From Rhinopomastus cyanomelas (Eukaryota; Chordata; Aves; Bucerotiformes; Rhinopomastidae), in NCBI GenBank assembly GCA_013400115.1, contig VXBP01001155.1, forward strand, positions 620,001 through 684,000: DNA of 64,000 bases, in the 5' to 3' direction. Below, piece by piece: positions 1 through 10,520 of the stretch. The notes beneath the pieces are model-generated. The model worked only from the letters and a program-made list of their open reading frames with translations. It ran no database searches and was not told the DNA's origin. Position 1 is the stretch's first letter. Each line of letters opens with the position of its first letter. A program made the translations under genes and the position numbers.

Positions 1-230
1 TATGAGCTCTATAGGAAGGAAATGGCAATTGGGTTTAAACTCTACAGGTAGTCACATCACCCCCTTCAAACCTCAGAATTTTCTGTGGAGGTATTATCCC
101 TTTGTCCAGTGACTGCAGAAAAAGCCCAGTAAACTCATACAGATGACTGAAGACTGAAATCGCCCTTATGGCTCTTGTATACAACCAGTTTTCTACAGCC
201 TAGGCAAGCAGCAGCCCAGCTACAGTACTT
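1..230. other. Single-copy sequence, nothing recognised
   Basis: AT-rich non-coding sequence. I see no repeat, RNA gene or coding signal before the SINE-like element that starts near 231. Confidence 0.5.
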
Positions 231-373
231 ATAGAATCTTAGAATCATTAGCAATTGGAAGGGACCTTGAAAGACTTGTATGTGCTCTCAAGAGTCTGCA
301 CATGCGGTGTGACTGGACTTACTCTACCCTGCAGTCAGAGAGAGCGGCGCTAAACCACATTGACGCATTGGTC
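231..373 (-). mobile_element. Degraded tRNA-derived SINE with a CR1-type 3' tail
   Basis: Read on the minus strand, the last ~45 bases (275 to 231) match the CR1 3' end: a TTTCAAGGTCCCTTCCAAT-type block followed by two octamer-like units. The ~95 bases before it are not CR1. They align loosely with the tRNA-like head of the SINEs at 4226-4387 and 49425-49600. Shared parts are a 5' GACC, an A-box-like region (TCAATGTGGTTTAGCGC), a B-box-like stretch ending in CGCATG, and a CTTGAGA motif just after the tRNA part. No intact A or B box remains, so the copy is old and presumably silent. Alternatively it could be an ordinary truncated CR1 next to unrelated DNA; the shared CTTGAGA spacing argues against that. 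Confidence 0.5.
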
Positions 374-1730
374 ACAGATAGAAAATCGAACGCACGCTGA
401 CAATTGTCACTGTAAACTTGCTGAGTTATAGCAAGTCAGTAGGTGTCCATCACAGCACAGAACACAACCCAAGATTGCTTTGCATGCATAGGCATTGATG
501 GAATGCAATCAACAATGATGCCAGCAGAGTGTTGCTACGCGTACGACGTGGACATGCTCGTTTTCAGCACTGTGGCTGAAACAGGAACAGATTACAAAAT
601 TGTTCCTCAAGCGAAGAATTTTAAGAATGTTAGAAGAAAATACCAGATAATTTACCCAAATTTTGCTGAGCCTGTACATTAGCAAAGGCTAAAGGAACAT
701 CAGACTGTGATTCCTGCCAACACTGTGATGTACTATGCTTTGAAAGCCTTTAATAATAGTATTTGCTTTCTGAATAGTTTGCATTACTTAACTGGTTACA
801 TAGTTTGATTTCCCAGCACAAAGAATTAACATACTTTTACACCTTGAACTACAAAATTCATCCCTGAATATCTCTTTCTGCAAACCACAAGCTACTTGAA
901 TTGCTATAAGGAAAAAAGGCTTAATTGAAACTTATATACATATATATATATTTACATGGATATACACACAGAGGGAATGAACATACATCAGTGTTCTTTT
1001 AAACTGTCACGTTTGGAACAACTCTACATTTAAAACCTGACAAGGTTTTATGCTTTCATCTGTGCAAGTTTTCCATTTGAGTATCCCAGACTTACTGTGT
1101 TCTGAGAGTTAAACTATACAATAGTTAAAGTTTGCTTTCTTTCCTGCTCCTAAAAACCAAACAACTGAAGAAGGAATTTAACCTCATATCCTCACTCTGA
1201 AATTAGCTCTATTGTCAAAAGATGTCAGCTGTATCCTGATTTCAAGAATTTCATGTTGGAATTAAGCAGCATTTTTGAAACCATTGTGTAACTTCAAACA
1301 GATCCATAATGGTCCCTCAGCAAACCATTTTCAGAAGTCTTGTGTAAGTAAGATAAAAAGACACCATTTCTGAAGAGATGCTTTTATGGGCTAGGTCAGA
1401 GTGCTCTTTCCATGTTGTTCATTCCCAGCTGAATTTCCTAATAGCCTATCTCCTCAGCTAACAGATGCCCAGCCTCATGTCAGAACCAGATCGAGCCACC
1501 ACTGAGATGATATCCAGCTCCTTTCTTATTGAGCCGTTTCCCTAGCAGATGGTGCAATGCTGCAGGCACACTCCTTCCTGTTAATTACCAGCCTTTGCTA
1601 CAGATGGAAATGTCAGTCAGCCTCACAGGTCCTGGTTCCTGCCATTGCCTCAGTCCATAGCCCTCTACCTAGGCAAGATGCTGCCAACACACACCATGTG
1701 TTTTGTGACTGCTGACTAGGCAGGCAACAA
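374..1730. other. Non-coding AT-rich stretch with a short TA-rich tract
   Basis: No recognisable gene. A short imperfect (TA)n tract lies at about 933-953. A 79-codon open frame at 443-682 has no recognisable domain, no paired splice context and no supporting signal, and I do not call it. Confidence 0.5.
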
Positions 1731-1739
1731 AAAACAACT

Positions 1740-1910
1740 TAGTTCATGAATATTCATGCAGGAATGTTTAGAGTTCTGTTCATCTGCAGTGCTTATAGAT
1801 CTGCTTAAAGGAGATTGCACTTTCTGAGGAGCCCTGTGCCCCTTGTTTTACTGTGGTGTGGGCAGATGAGTTATCAAAGTGTGTTGCTATAGCAACGTAT
1901 AAAGGGCTAT
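1740..1910 (+). promoter_or_regulatory. Promoter-like cluster: two 14-bp palindromes and a TATA box
   Basis: At 1745-1758 there is a perfect 14-bp palindrome, CATGAATATTCATG, a shape bound by POU-type homeodomain dimers. At 1883-1896 there is a second perfect palindrome, GTTGCTATAGCAAC, which fits the X-box bound by RFX factors (GTNRCC/RGYAAC half sites, here with T for one C). One base later a TATAAA box occupies 1898-1903. A GTGTGGG motif and an inverted GATA site (TTATCA) lie just upstream of the X-box. If functional, transcription would start near 1930 on the plus strand. The motifs are seen directly; function is inference. No coding exon follows, so an enhancer or a non-coding transcript is as likely as a gene promoter. 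Confidence 0.25.
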
Positions 1911-1930
1911 TAAATGTCTGTCCTTTGGAG

Positions 1931-3715
1931 ACTTCCATAGGCAGTTTCTGGCTGCCATTTTTTCCATACCTTAAGTGCCCTTTAATTATTCTTGTCCTGC
2001 AATAACAGGCCAGTAGTCACAAGGCTGAACTGATTATCTAATAACTGTTGATTTTCATTAAAGCCTGATTACCTCATTATAAGTAACCAACATGAATTCC
2101 TTGATCTTTACTGGTATCCAAGCACAGTAAATCCAGATAATGAAATTCTCTATAATCTTTATAAATTCATTAGACACATTAATTTTAATGATTATAAAAA
2201 AATCTGTTAGTAATTGAAAAGATATTTTCAGAAAGATTGTGTATACATTTAGAGTTAGAAGATTAGGAAAACACAAACCATGCCTTTTTTTTTCCTCTTT
2301 CTTTCTGTCTTCTTCTTCTTTCTTTTTTTTTATTTTTCCTTTTTTTGTCTGGAGGTAATTCATTCCCTTGTGAGAAGCTGTGCAAGTGTAATGTGTAGAT
2401 ATTAAAATAGCAATATGACTCAGAACGTGCCAATAATATTCTTCAGTTTTTTGACTCATGACTGTTCATGAAGCAAGAGTTTAGATGTTCCAAATCAGAA
2501 AAGCAGGCATCTACTTTATGCTAGGAACACACTTTTCAAGAAAAGGAGGATTGTGTTCCGTTTCCAGCACGCAGAATATGCAATATGTACAGAAGCAGGG
2601 GATGTTTAAACAACAGTATTTTAAGAGCACGCTGGGCTGATTGTTTTCTGACTGCTAAGGCTTCAGCAACAGAGCAGAGCACCCAGAAACACCTGAGAAA
2701 GTCACATACTGTTTCCCTGAAGGAGCTGCAAGCTTATCCAAAACAAATTCTTATAAATCGATCAATGTTGTCTCTTCTTTTTTTTTTTTTTGCTTATATT
2801 GTTCTAATGGTTCAAGCTGTGTTTGGTTTTAAACTAACTGTTAAGGGATGGCTGTTTTCAAGATGCTTCAACTCCTTTCTATAACCACAGAGAGTACAAA
2901 ATCTATGAGGCTTGTTGATCCATTATGTGTTTTTGTTTCCACAGTGCTATATTCCCATTTTATTTTTATCTTTATTACAGTGGATCCCAGCATGCAGTGT
3001 GAGATATTTACAAAGTTTGTGTCCACATTTACATCATACTACCATCATACTGGTTTATTAGTTAATAATCAAATGCACTTCTATAACCTATTCATTTCTA
3101 AATTATATTTAACTTCATCATTTGAAGACTTACCAAACATATAGTATTAAATTTCTGGCAACTGCACTCTGAAATTGAAATTTCACAATACTGAAAGTTT
3201 CAGATAGCATACAAAATGGATTCAAAAGTGTAGGGATTACTTACGTGCTCATAAAACTGAATCTTGACTTTATAAATCACTGCCTGAATCAATATAGAAG
3301 CGACATACGTACCATTAGACTCTATATGTTGAAAACTAATTACTGTCCATCAAAAACAACTGCGATGTCAGAAGGCATGACATTCCAACAGCAAAAGCTC
3401 AGGGCTTATGTGGGGCAACCACACACGTGTTAAAGTTTATGCAATCATAAATAAATAATCTTATATTCTAGGCAAATTTGATAATATGCTACAATACCTT
3501 TCAAAAGGCAGCAGACACTTCAATGGCCAACACTTGGCTGGCTCTCAGCTAGTCTTCAGCTTATGTACAGCCAAATTTATACTCACTGGAATGTGATTTC
3601 ATCCCAAATTACTTTTCTCAGCCTTTCTTGACTTGCACTAGAAGTACTCACATATTTCCTATTACAGTAATCTTTTTCTATTTTGCTAAAAGGTCCAGCT
3701 ATGGCTTGATGAGAC
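1931..3715. other. Non-coding stretch with a pyrimidine-rich tract
   Basis: Contains a long CT-rich strand-asymmetric tract at about 2281-2349 and a poly-T run at about 2778-2791. The open frames at 2058-2459 (minus), 2585-2884 and 2848-3144 (plus) are low-complexity or featureless. I support no gene here. Confidence 0.5.
2281..2349 (+). repeat. Polypyrimidine (CT-rich) low-complexity tract
   Basis: About 69 bases made almost only of C and T on the plus strand (a few A/G interruptions), rich in TTTC and TTCTTC units. It is low-complexity DNA with no other assigned role. Confidence 0.8.
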
Positions 3716-4225
3716 TCACACATCTCGTGGGGGATTTTAACTACCCTGATATCTGCTGGAAGACCCACTCGGCCAGCCACCCACAGTCCAGGAGGTTCCT
3801 CAAGTGCATTGCTGACAATTTCCTGATGCAGATGGTAGAGGAGTCCACTAGGAGAGGAGCGCTGCTGGATCTTGACCTCACCAACAAGGTGGCTCTGGTT
3901 GAAGCAGTGAAGGTAGAGGGTTGCCTTGGTTGCAGTGACAATGAGATGGTGGAGTTCAGGGTCTCGTGTGGTAGGGACAGAATAGCCAGCAGAACCACAA
4001 CTCTGGACTTCAGGAGGGCCAACTTTGGCCTTCTCAAGCAATTGCTAGGGGACATCCCATGGGGCACGGTACTGGCAGGCAAGGGAGCTCAGGATAGCTG
4101 GCAAACATTCAAAGACTGCTTTCTTGCAGCACAAGAAATGAGTATCCCAAGAAGGAATAAGTCAAGGAAGGGGGCCAAAAGACCCGTGTGGTTAACCAGG
4201 GAACTACTGGGCAAACTGAAGAGGA
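3716..4225 (+). pseudogene. CR1 ORF2 endonuclease C-terminal fragment
   Basis: This is an open frame of about 170 codons matching the distal half of the CR1 APE-type endonuclease, the enzyme that nicks target DNA for target-primed reverse transcription. The GDFN motif is present. The C-terminal catalytic signature, which reads SDHE in active CR1 proteins, reads SDNE here (codons 3934-3945). The catalytic His is therefore replaced by Asn (AAT at 3940-3942). The following RRANFGLLKQLLG and PRRNKSRKGAKRP segments are family-typical. The upstream ~30 codons of the same open frame (3628-3715) are not CR1 and are open by chance. The N-terminal half of the domain is missing, so this is a 5'-truncated, inactive fragment. 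Confidence 0.8.
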
Positions 4226-4387
4226 AGAATCACTAATGTTAGAGGTTGGAAGGGACCTCAGAAGATTATCTAAGTCCAATCCCCTCTGCTGGAGCTACAG
4301 TACTGTCTCAAGGTGTCCTACATGGGGTTTGAACCCAGGACCCCAGGATTCAGACTCCCATGCTCTACCAACTGAGCCAACCGGGTC
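4226..4387 (-). mobile_element. tRNA-Lys-like SINE with a CR1-type tail, copy 1
   Basis: On the minus strand this reads as a 73-base tRNA-like head (4387 to 4315), a short linker, and a CR1-like 3' tail ending near 4226. The A box TGGCTCAGTTGGTAGAGC (4379-4362) and B box GGGTTCAAACCCC (4336-4324) are intact, so RNA polymerase III could in principle still recognise it. The head most resembles tRNA-Lys as I know it (GGTAGAGCATGGGA, then the T arm). The anticodon-loop triplet reads CTG in this copy. The tail has TTGGACTTAGATAATC and CCAACCTCTAACATT, unlike the youngest CR1. Compared with copy 2, about ten bases are missing at the linker/tail junction. It sits inside a CR1 ORF with no long target duplication, as expected for CR1-mobilised insertions. 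Confidence 0.85.
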
Positions 4388-4652
4388 AAGCCTATAGGTC
4401 ATGGAAGGAGGGGGTGGCCACTTGGGGTGATTATAAGGCTCTGGTAAGAGAATGTAGGGATGCAACTAGACAGACCAAGGCCTCCTTGGAATTAAACCTT
4501 GCAAGAGAGGTCAAGGGCAACAAAAAGGGCTTCTTCAAATACATTGCAGGTAAAACTAACGCTAGAGGCAACGTAGGCCCCCTGCTGAATGAGGTGGATG
4601 CCCTGCAGACAGAGGATGCAGAGAAGGCAGAGATACTTAACGCTTTCTTTGC

Positions 4653-5355
4653 NNNNNNNNNNNNNNNNNNNNNNNNNNNNNNNNNNNNNNNNNNNNNNNN
4701 NNNNNNNNNNNNNNNNNNNNNNNNNNNNNNNNNNNNNNNNNNNNNNNNNNNNNNNNNNNNNNNNNNNNNNNNNNNNNNNNNNNNNNNNNNNNNNNNNNNN
4801 NNNNNNNNNNNNNNNNNNNNNNNNNNNNNNNNNNNNNNNNNNNNNNNNNNNNNNNNNNNNNNNNNNNNNNNNNNNNNNNNNNNNNNNNNNNNNNNNNNNN
4901 NNNNNNNNNNNNNNNNNNNNNNNNNNNNNNNNNNNNNNNNNNNNNNNNNNNNNNNNNNNNNNNNNNNNNNNNNNNNNNNNNNNNNNNNNNNNNNNNNNNN
5001 NNNNNNNNNNNNNNNNNNNNNNNNNNNNNNNNNNNNNNNNNNNNNNNNNNNNNNNNNNNNNNNNNNNNNNNNNNNNNNNNNNNNNNNNNNNNNNNNNNNN
5101 NNNNNNNNNNNNNNNNNNNNNNNNNNNNNNNNNNNNNNNNNNNNNNNNNNNNNNNNNNNNNNNNNNNNNNNNNNNNNNNNNNNNNNNNNNNNNNNNNNNN
5201 NNNNNNNNNNNNNNNNNNNNNNNNNNNNNNNNNNNNNNNNNNNNNNNNNNNNNNNNNNNNNNNNNNNNNNNNNNNNNNNNNNNNNNNNNNNNNNNNNNNN
5301 NNNNNNNNNNNNNNNNNNNNNNNNNNNNNNNNNNNNNNNNNNNNNNNNNNNNNNN
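4653..5355. other. Assembly gap (703 N)
   Basis: Unresolved sequence inside the CR1 copy. The missing part should be most of the reverse-transcriptase domain. In the copy at 39842 the stretch from MDEGRA to EHLPYEE alone is 765 bases, and about 0.4 kb more should precede it. The gap is therefore either undersized or hides an internal deletion. Open frames drawn across it are meaningless. Confidence 0.97.
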
Positions 5356-5757
5356 GAGCACCTCCCTTATGAGGAGAGGCTGAGTGAGTTGGGTCTCTTT
5401 AGCTTGGAGAAGAGAAGACTGAGGGTTGACCTCATTAATGTCTACAAATATTTGAGGGGTGGCTGTCAGGAGGATGGAGATGGGCTATTCTCAGTGTCAT
5501 GTAGTGATAGGACGAGGGGCAATGGCTGTAAGCTGGAACATAGAAGGTTCCACATCAATCTGAGAAGGAACTTCTTCACAGTGTGTGTGACGGAGCACTA
5601 GAAAGGTTGCCCGAGGTGATTGTGGAGTCTCCTTCACTTCAAGGCCCACCTAGATGTGTTCCTGTGTGACTTGGCCTAGGTGATCCTGCTGTGTCAGGGG
5701 GATTGGACTAGATGATCTTTCGAGGTCCCTTCCAATCCCTACTGATTCTATGATTCA

Positions 5758-6960
5758 CACAGCTGACACTCAAGCCAATCTCCTAAAATGCAGCAGCTCC
5801 ATCATGACTGTTGGAGAGAACTCCAGCTCCCTTCTAGTGCCTGTGCTCTTTTCACAGGGTTTAGGGCACAGGGAGTGGGGTGGATGTTTTATTACACCCT
5901 GCTGCACATATAATATATTTACAATTGAGTTTCAAAGCTGAGGTAATTTAGGTCTCAGAGAACTGTAGGGCAGTGGCAAATCCAGTGCAGTTTTGCAGGT
6001 GGGATCTCAGCAGGCAGGCACAGTAACCTCCTGATCTGGTGTGCCTTCATCCTGGTGCCAGCGCATGTGTTCCTCAGCAGGTATAAGAGAGACTTTACCA
6101 ACAGAGATATAGCCCTGATAGGAGCAGACTACAGTCACGAAGAAAAGCGTTGGTCCTGCTGTGGGCCCTGCAAGTACTCTGACAGTTTAAATGACCGAGA
6201 CACCAAACTTCACAGCAATCTGAGAAAGTCACTGCAGATTGTTAGGTTAGATAAATAGAAAATAAGTCTAAAAGCCAAATAACTGTATTAATTCTAAAAA
6301 AAATAGAATATTGCTCTTATTTTTATGGCTTGAGTTAACTGCAGTAATCTGATTGACATAAGTGAGCTATTAAGAGAAAGGAGTGTTCAGAGACTATTTC
6401 ACATTATACAGTGGTATTTCTTCATTGCAGCAGAACCTGGATTATACTTTTTGTATCTTCTTGGGACCTACATATCCTGATATTCCTTTCATCATTAAGT
6501 GAGGATGGCAGTTGAGGAGGATGGCAGACTTCCTCCAGGGTAGGATAGCAACATTAAAAATATAGATGGACAAAGGCACGTGTGGGTGGGAATGACATCA
6601 AGACAATCACATTTTTATAAATTAGCCATGACACATTTCAATGCCATCTCATTTATTAAGCTCTAAATAATTTAAGTTGTAACCACTGTTCAGCCACCTG
6701 CAATAGCAAGTTGCATTTTAGCTAAGGGGGAATCATGATTAAAAGAAAGGCAAATCTGGGCAAGCTCCTTCCTGATTATATGAAAGAACACACCAGTGCT
6801 GCGTTGTGAAACACGCCCGTTTTCATCCCATGGCTACCAACCATACTTACCCATCCTATGCAGCAAATTACTCCTATAGTATGGTAAGGAAAATAAGTAG
6901 TTGTAATTATTCATACAGACAATAAATTGTATGTCTTGATCACATCTATCATACCAGCAC
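5758..6960. other. Non-coding stretch, nothing recognised
   Basis: No repeat or coding signal that I can name. A 67-codon open frame at 6055-6258 has no recognisable domain. Confidence 0.5.
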
Positions 6961-8062
6961 ATATTGGATCCTACACTGGATTTCAATGAAGCCTTTTACA
7001 CCGTTTCCCACAGCGTTTTAATGGGAAAACCAGCTGCCCATGGCTTGGACACTCTGTTCTTAAACATTGGCTGGAGGGCCAGACCCAAAGAGTGATGGTC
7101 AATGGAATTAAATCCAGCTGGTGACTGGTCACATGTCAGGGCTCAGTGCCAGAGCCATCCCTGCTTAATATCTTTATTGATGATTTGGATGATGGGATCA
7201 AGTGCGTCTGCAGACAACACCAAGTTGGATGAGTGTGTTGATCTGCTTGAGGGCAGAAAGGTCTAGACAGTATTGATGGGTTGAGTCAAATTGTAATAGC
7301 ATCAAAAAGGCCAAGTGCCAGGTCCTAGACTTGTGTCACAGTAACCCCATGCAATGCTACAGGCTTTGGGGACAGTGGCTGGAAAGCTGCTTGACAGAAA
7401 ACACTTGGGAATATTGATTGATCATTAGCTAAATATGAGCCAACAGTGTTCCCAGGAGGTCAAGAAGGCCAATGACATCCTCACTTATACCAGAAATAGT
7501 GTAGTCAGCAGGAATAGGGAAGTAATCGCCCTGCCCTTGGCACTGGTGAGGACATACCTTGACTACTGGGTTCAGTTTTGGGCCCCTCAATTCAAGCAGG
7601 ATATTGAGGTGCTGAGCTAGTCCAAAGAAGGGCAACAAGTTTGGTGAAGGATCTGGAGAACAAGCTTCACAAGAAATGTCCAAGGAAGCTGGGGCTATAT
7701 AGTTTGAAGAAAAGCAATCTGATGGGAGACCTTATTGCTGTCCAGAATTACCTGAAAGTAGGTTGTAGAGATGGGCAGTGGTGTGTTCTCTCAAGTAACA
7801 AGTTATAGAGCAAAAGGAAATGGCCTTAAGTTGCACTAGGGAAGGTTTAGTTTAGACCGGAAAATCTTTTGTACTGCAAGGGTCATCAGATGTTGGAACA
7901 GGCTGCCCAGGGAGGTTAGTTGATTTGACATCTCTGGCCATGTTTAAAAGTAGCTTAAAGATATGGTTTGTTGATCGACTTGATAGACTTAGGTTAATGG
8001 TTGGAGTAGGTTTTGAAGGACTTTTCCAACTGAAACTATCGTATGATTCTATGTTTCTATGA
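6961..8062 (+). mobile_element. Old, decayed CR1 LINE (reverse transcriptase to 3' end)
   Basis: Translated in fragments across all three frames, this shows the CR1 reverse transcriptase order: the DF.EAF.TVSH palm motif (~6980), LFIDDLDDGI (~7170), ADNTKL in place of FADDTKL (~7215), LG.LIDH.L.MSQQCSQEVKKAND (~7410-7480), a LALVRTYLDYWVQFWAPQFKQD-like segment (~7530-7600), then C-terminal remnants and the 3' UTR. It ends with two degenerate octamer units at about 8043-8060. Many stops and frameshifts and a 3' end unlike the young subfamily (TTAATGGTTGGAGTAGG) mark it as an older CR1 subfamily. Confidence 0.85.
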
Positions 8063-9426
8063 GTGGTCATATATTAAAGAGTTGGCTTATATAAATCTGT
8101 CAGAATTATGTTACTTAGTTCCTTAAACTTTTACATTCTTAAGTGATTCCAGCTTCACACCATCTCTTTGCTGGTTTTTGATTTGCATGGTTTGGCAGAA
8201 ACTATAAACATACGTTTGCCAGTCTGTAGAACCCTTTCTTCTTTTTTTTTCAGTGTGAGTGCTGTGCTTCACTATCTAACCTAAACTGTTTGAGTGCAAA
8301 TCCATACAACAGGAAAGTGCCGAATTAAAACAGAAACCGAGTCATCTGTTTCCACCAGGATTTTGCCTGCAAGGAGCTGTCTCTCCTTTGCTTCTGAGCA
8401 AGTCACAGACTATATCGTGATGGACTCTGAGGGACCTCAAAGAGAAAATTATTAAATCTTTGAACTGTTGTTGAATAGTAATGCTTAATTTTAAGTCAAA
8501 TTTCCTATTCTGTAAGAATTGGATGAGCTTATATTGCTCAAAGAGGAGCACGGAGGAACCACAGCTCGCATTACACAGTGCTGACTAATGAACAGGTAAT
8601 GGAGAGTGGACATGTGCACTGAACCACAGAGTCTTCTGGATCTGGACAAATGAGATGTCATTAAAGCCTATGATCCCATGGGTTAACAACCCATCACCAC
8701 AGATCCTGTGCTGACGCTTGGGGTTTCAAACACTTTCACAACCACAGCTCCGAGGCATCAAGGTGGATGCTCAACCCCATCTAACTTACTGCAGATAAAG
8801 AGAATTTCACTTCTTTATAACTCATTCTTTTTTTGGCTGTCTTCGCCAGTTTTTCTACTTATTCCTTTCTCCGTCCAACTGCTGTCATAGCAACATACAA
8901 CCTTGCTCATTCCCAAGCTGAAATGGCTAAAGGGTAGATTTTTCTGAAGTCAGAAGGGACTTGCTCACTAGGTCAGCTGGTGGGAGGCTGTGGTCTAAGA
9001 AAAGAAGTGAACAGACGTATTATGTATCCAAGAATGCCTGTGTTGAAATTATAGCTTGCTTTATTCTTCTGCACTGTGGTTAAGAACCCCTAAGTACTGC
9101 AGTTACAGGTGTAGCCTGCAGTTTGATAGGTCCATAGGCTTTTTATTTTACCTGTCTTCTTCAAGAAGCAAGTTTCTTCATACTAAATGCAAGATACAGT
9201 TTCCTTTCTCTCAGATAACAAATTCCTATGAGCGTATAATCTGCATGGATACGCCTGTAATACGAAATACAGCAGAAAAGGAAAGTTGCTTAGATAGTAA
9301 AGTGAATCAAATATTAAGAAATAGCAAATATATGAGCATGTATCCTTAACCCTGTTTCTGATGCCTGTAGATTACTAAGCAAAATCAGGCTTCTATGGCA
9401 TCTTTTAACAGATAGATTCAACTTAA
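8063..9426. other. Non-coding stretch, nothing recognised
   Basis: AT-rich single-copy DNA. No CR1, tRNA-like or coding signal is visible. The short open frames at 8342-8551 (minus), 8708-8890 and 9056-9349 (plus) are featureless. Confidence 0.5.
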
Positions 9427-10243
9427 GCAAGACCTGGACAGACTGGAGAGCTGGGTGGGGAGAAATTCAATGAAGTATAACAAGGGTAAGTGAGAGTCTT
9501 GCAATCTGGGCAAGAACAACCCCAGGTACCAGTATAGGTTGGGGACTGAGCTGTTGGAGAGTAGTTTAGGAGAAAGGGATTGGGGGGTCCTGGTGGACAG
9601 CAGGATGACTATGAGCCAGCAGTGTGCTCTTGTGGCCAAGAGGGCCAACAGCATCCTGGATCAGAAGGGAGGTAGTTAGCAGAACAAGAGAGGTTCTTCT
9701 CCCCCTCTACTCTGCCTTAGTGAGACCACATCTGGAGTATTGTGTCCAGTTCTCGGCCACTCAGTTCAAGACGGATGTGGAGCTGCTGGAGAGAGTCCAA
9801 CATAGAGCAATGAGGATGATGAAGGGAGTAGAACACCTCCCTTATGAGGAGAGGTCTCTGTAGCTTCAAGAAGAGGAGACTGAGGGGTGACCTCATTAAT
9901 GTCTATAAATATGTGAAGGGTGGGTGTCATCTAATGATAGGACAAGGAGCAATGGGTGTAAGCCGGTACACAGGAGGTTCCACATAAATATGAGAAGGAA
10001 CTTCTTCCCAGTGACAGTGACAGAGCACTGGAACAGGTTGCCCAGGGGAGTTGTGGAGTCTCCTTCACTGGAGACATTTAAGACATCCACCTGGAAGTGT
10101 TCTTGTGTGACTTGGTTTAGGTGATCCTGCTGTGGCAGGTGGATTGAACTAGATGGTCTTTTGAGGTCCCTTCCAATCCCTAATGTTTCTATGATTCTAT
10201 GGTTCTATGATTGTATGGTTCTATGATTCTATGGTTCTGTGAG
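9427..10243 (+). mobile_element. CR1 LINE, 5'-truncated, intermediate age
   Basis: It starts in the reverse-transcriptase domain (matching the QRDLDRLENW region of the 39842 copy) and runs to the 3' end. Recognisable motifs are CAILG.NNPRYQYRLG-like sequence (~9500-9545), a LGVLVD-like block (~9585), SREVLLPLYSALVRPHLEYCVQF (in parts, ~9680-9750), EHLPYEER (~9833) and the C-terminal R.RFHINMRRNFFPV block (~9975-10010). Small deletions around 9850-9865 and 9925 break the frame. The copy ends with an expanded octamer tail (10185-10242). Confidence 0.9.
10185..10242 (+). repeat. Expanded CR1 3' octamer microsatellite
   Basis: About seven units of an 8-base repeat alternating between ATTCTATG and GTTCTATG, directly continuing the CR1 3' end. 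Most CR1 copies here have two or three units, so this one has grown, probably by replication slippage. Confidence 0.85.
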
Positions 10244-10520
10244 TAAGGGTCTCTAGAGATATTCTGATTCACAGAATTTTGACTTTGTACTCTTAGCAGT
10301 GTTCTTTTAGGAATGCTTTTTTATAGTCTTTGGTCAATAAAAGGGATAATTCAACACTGGTATATTGCAGAAAATCCCAGTCAGCCAGTAGCACAGCACA
10401 GATTATCAGTGTCATAGCTATCTAGAACATAGATATGACATTCACTGTCCCTCAGCAATGAGGATCCCTTCTCAGTCCTAGGAAGAGGTGGTCATCTTGA
10501 TTTTATAGGATGATTGCAAG

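Larger units (their letters stand above)
3716..5757 (+). mobile_element. CR1 LINE, 5'-truncated, interrupted by a SINE and an assembly gap
   Basis: This CR1 copy begins inside the endonuclease domain of ORF2 (VGDFNYPDICW motif near 3730) and runs to the CR1 3' end, where the last octamer unit is at about 5750. Order along the plus strand: end of the endonuclease domain (3716-4225), an inserted minus-strand SINE (4226-4387), the linker to reverse transcriptase (4388-4652, ending in the LNAFFA-like segment), 703 Ns, then the C-terminal domain from the EHLPYEE motif (5356) to the 3' UTR. The frame after the SINE resumes in the same phase. The copy is dead: a TGG codon of the family reads TAG near 5599, and a short deletion follows at about 5638. 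It is older than the copy at 39842. Confidence 0.9.

Noticed and set aside
221..230. CTACAGTACT next to the old SINE, identical to part of the younger SINEs' linker
   Set aside because: It lies outside the tail end of the element, so it cannot be its linker; ten bases may match by chance.
443..682. 79-codon plus-strand open frame
   Set aside because: No recognisable domain, no splice-site pair or start context and no neighbour that would explain it; length is within chance.
3583..4082. Minus-strand open frames opposite the CR1 endonuclease
   Set aside because: Shadows of the CR1 coding strand.
4315..4387. True tRNA gene
   Set aside because: The tRNA-like part is joined directly to a CR1 tail, has a second copy at 49.5 kb with the same linker, and has imperfect arms. 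It is a SINE head.
4360..5601. 413-codon frame running through the N gap
   Set aside because: The joined frame is an artefact of Ns being read as open. The two ends are separate parts of a dead CR1.
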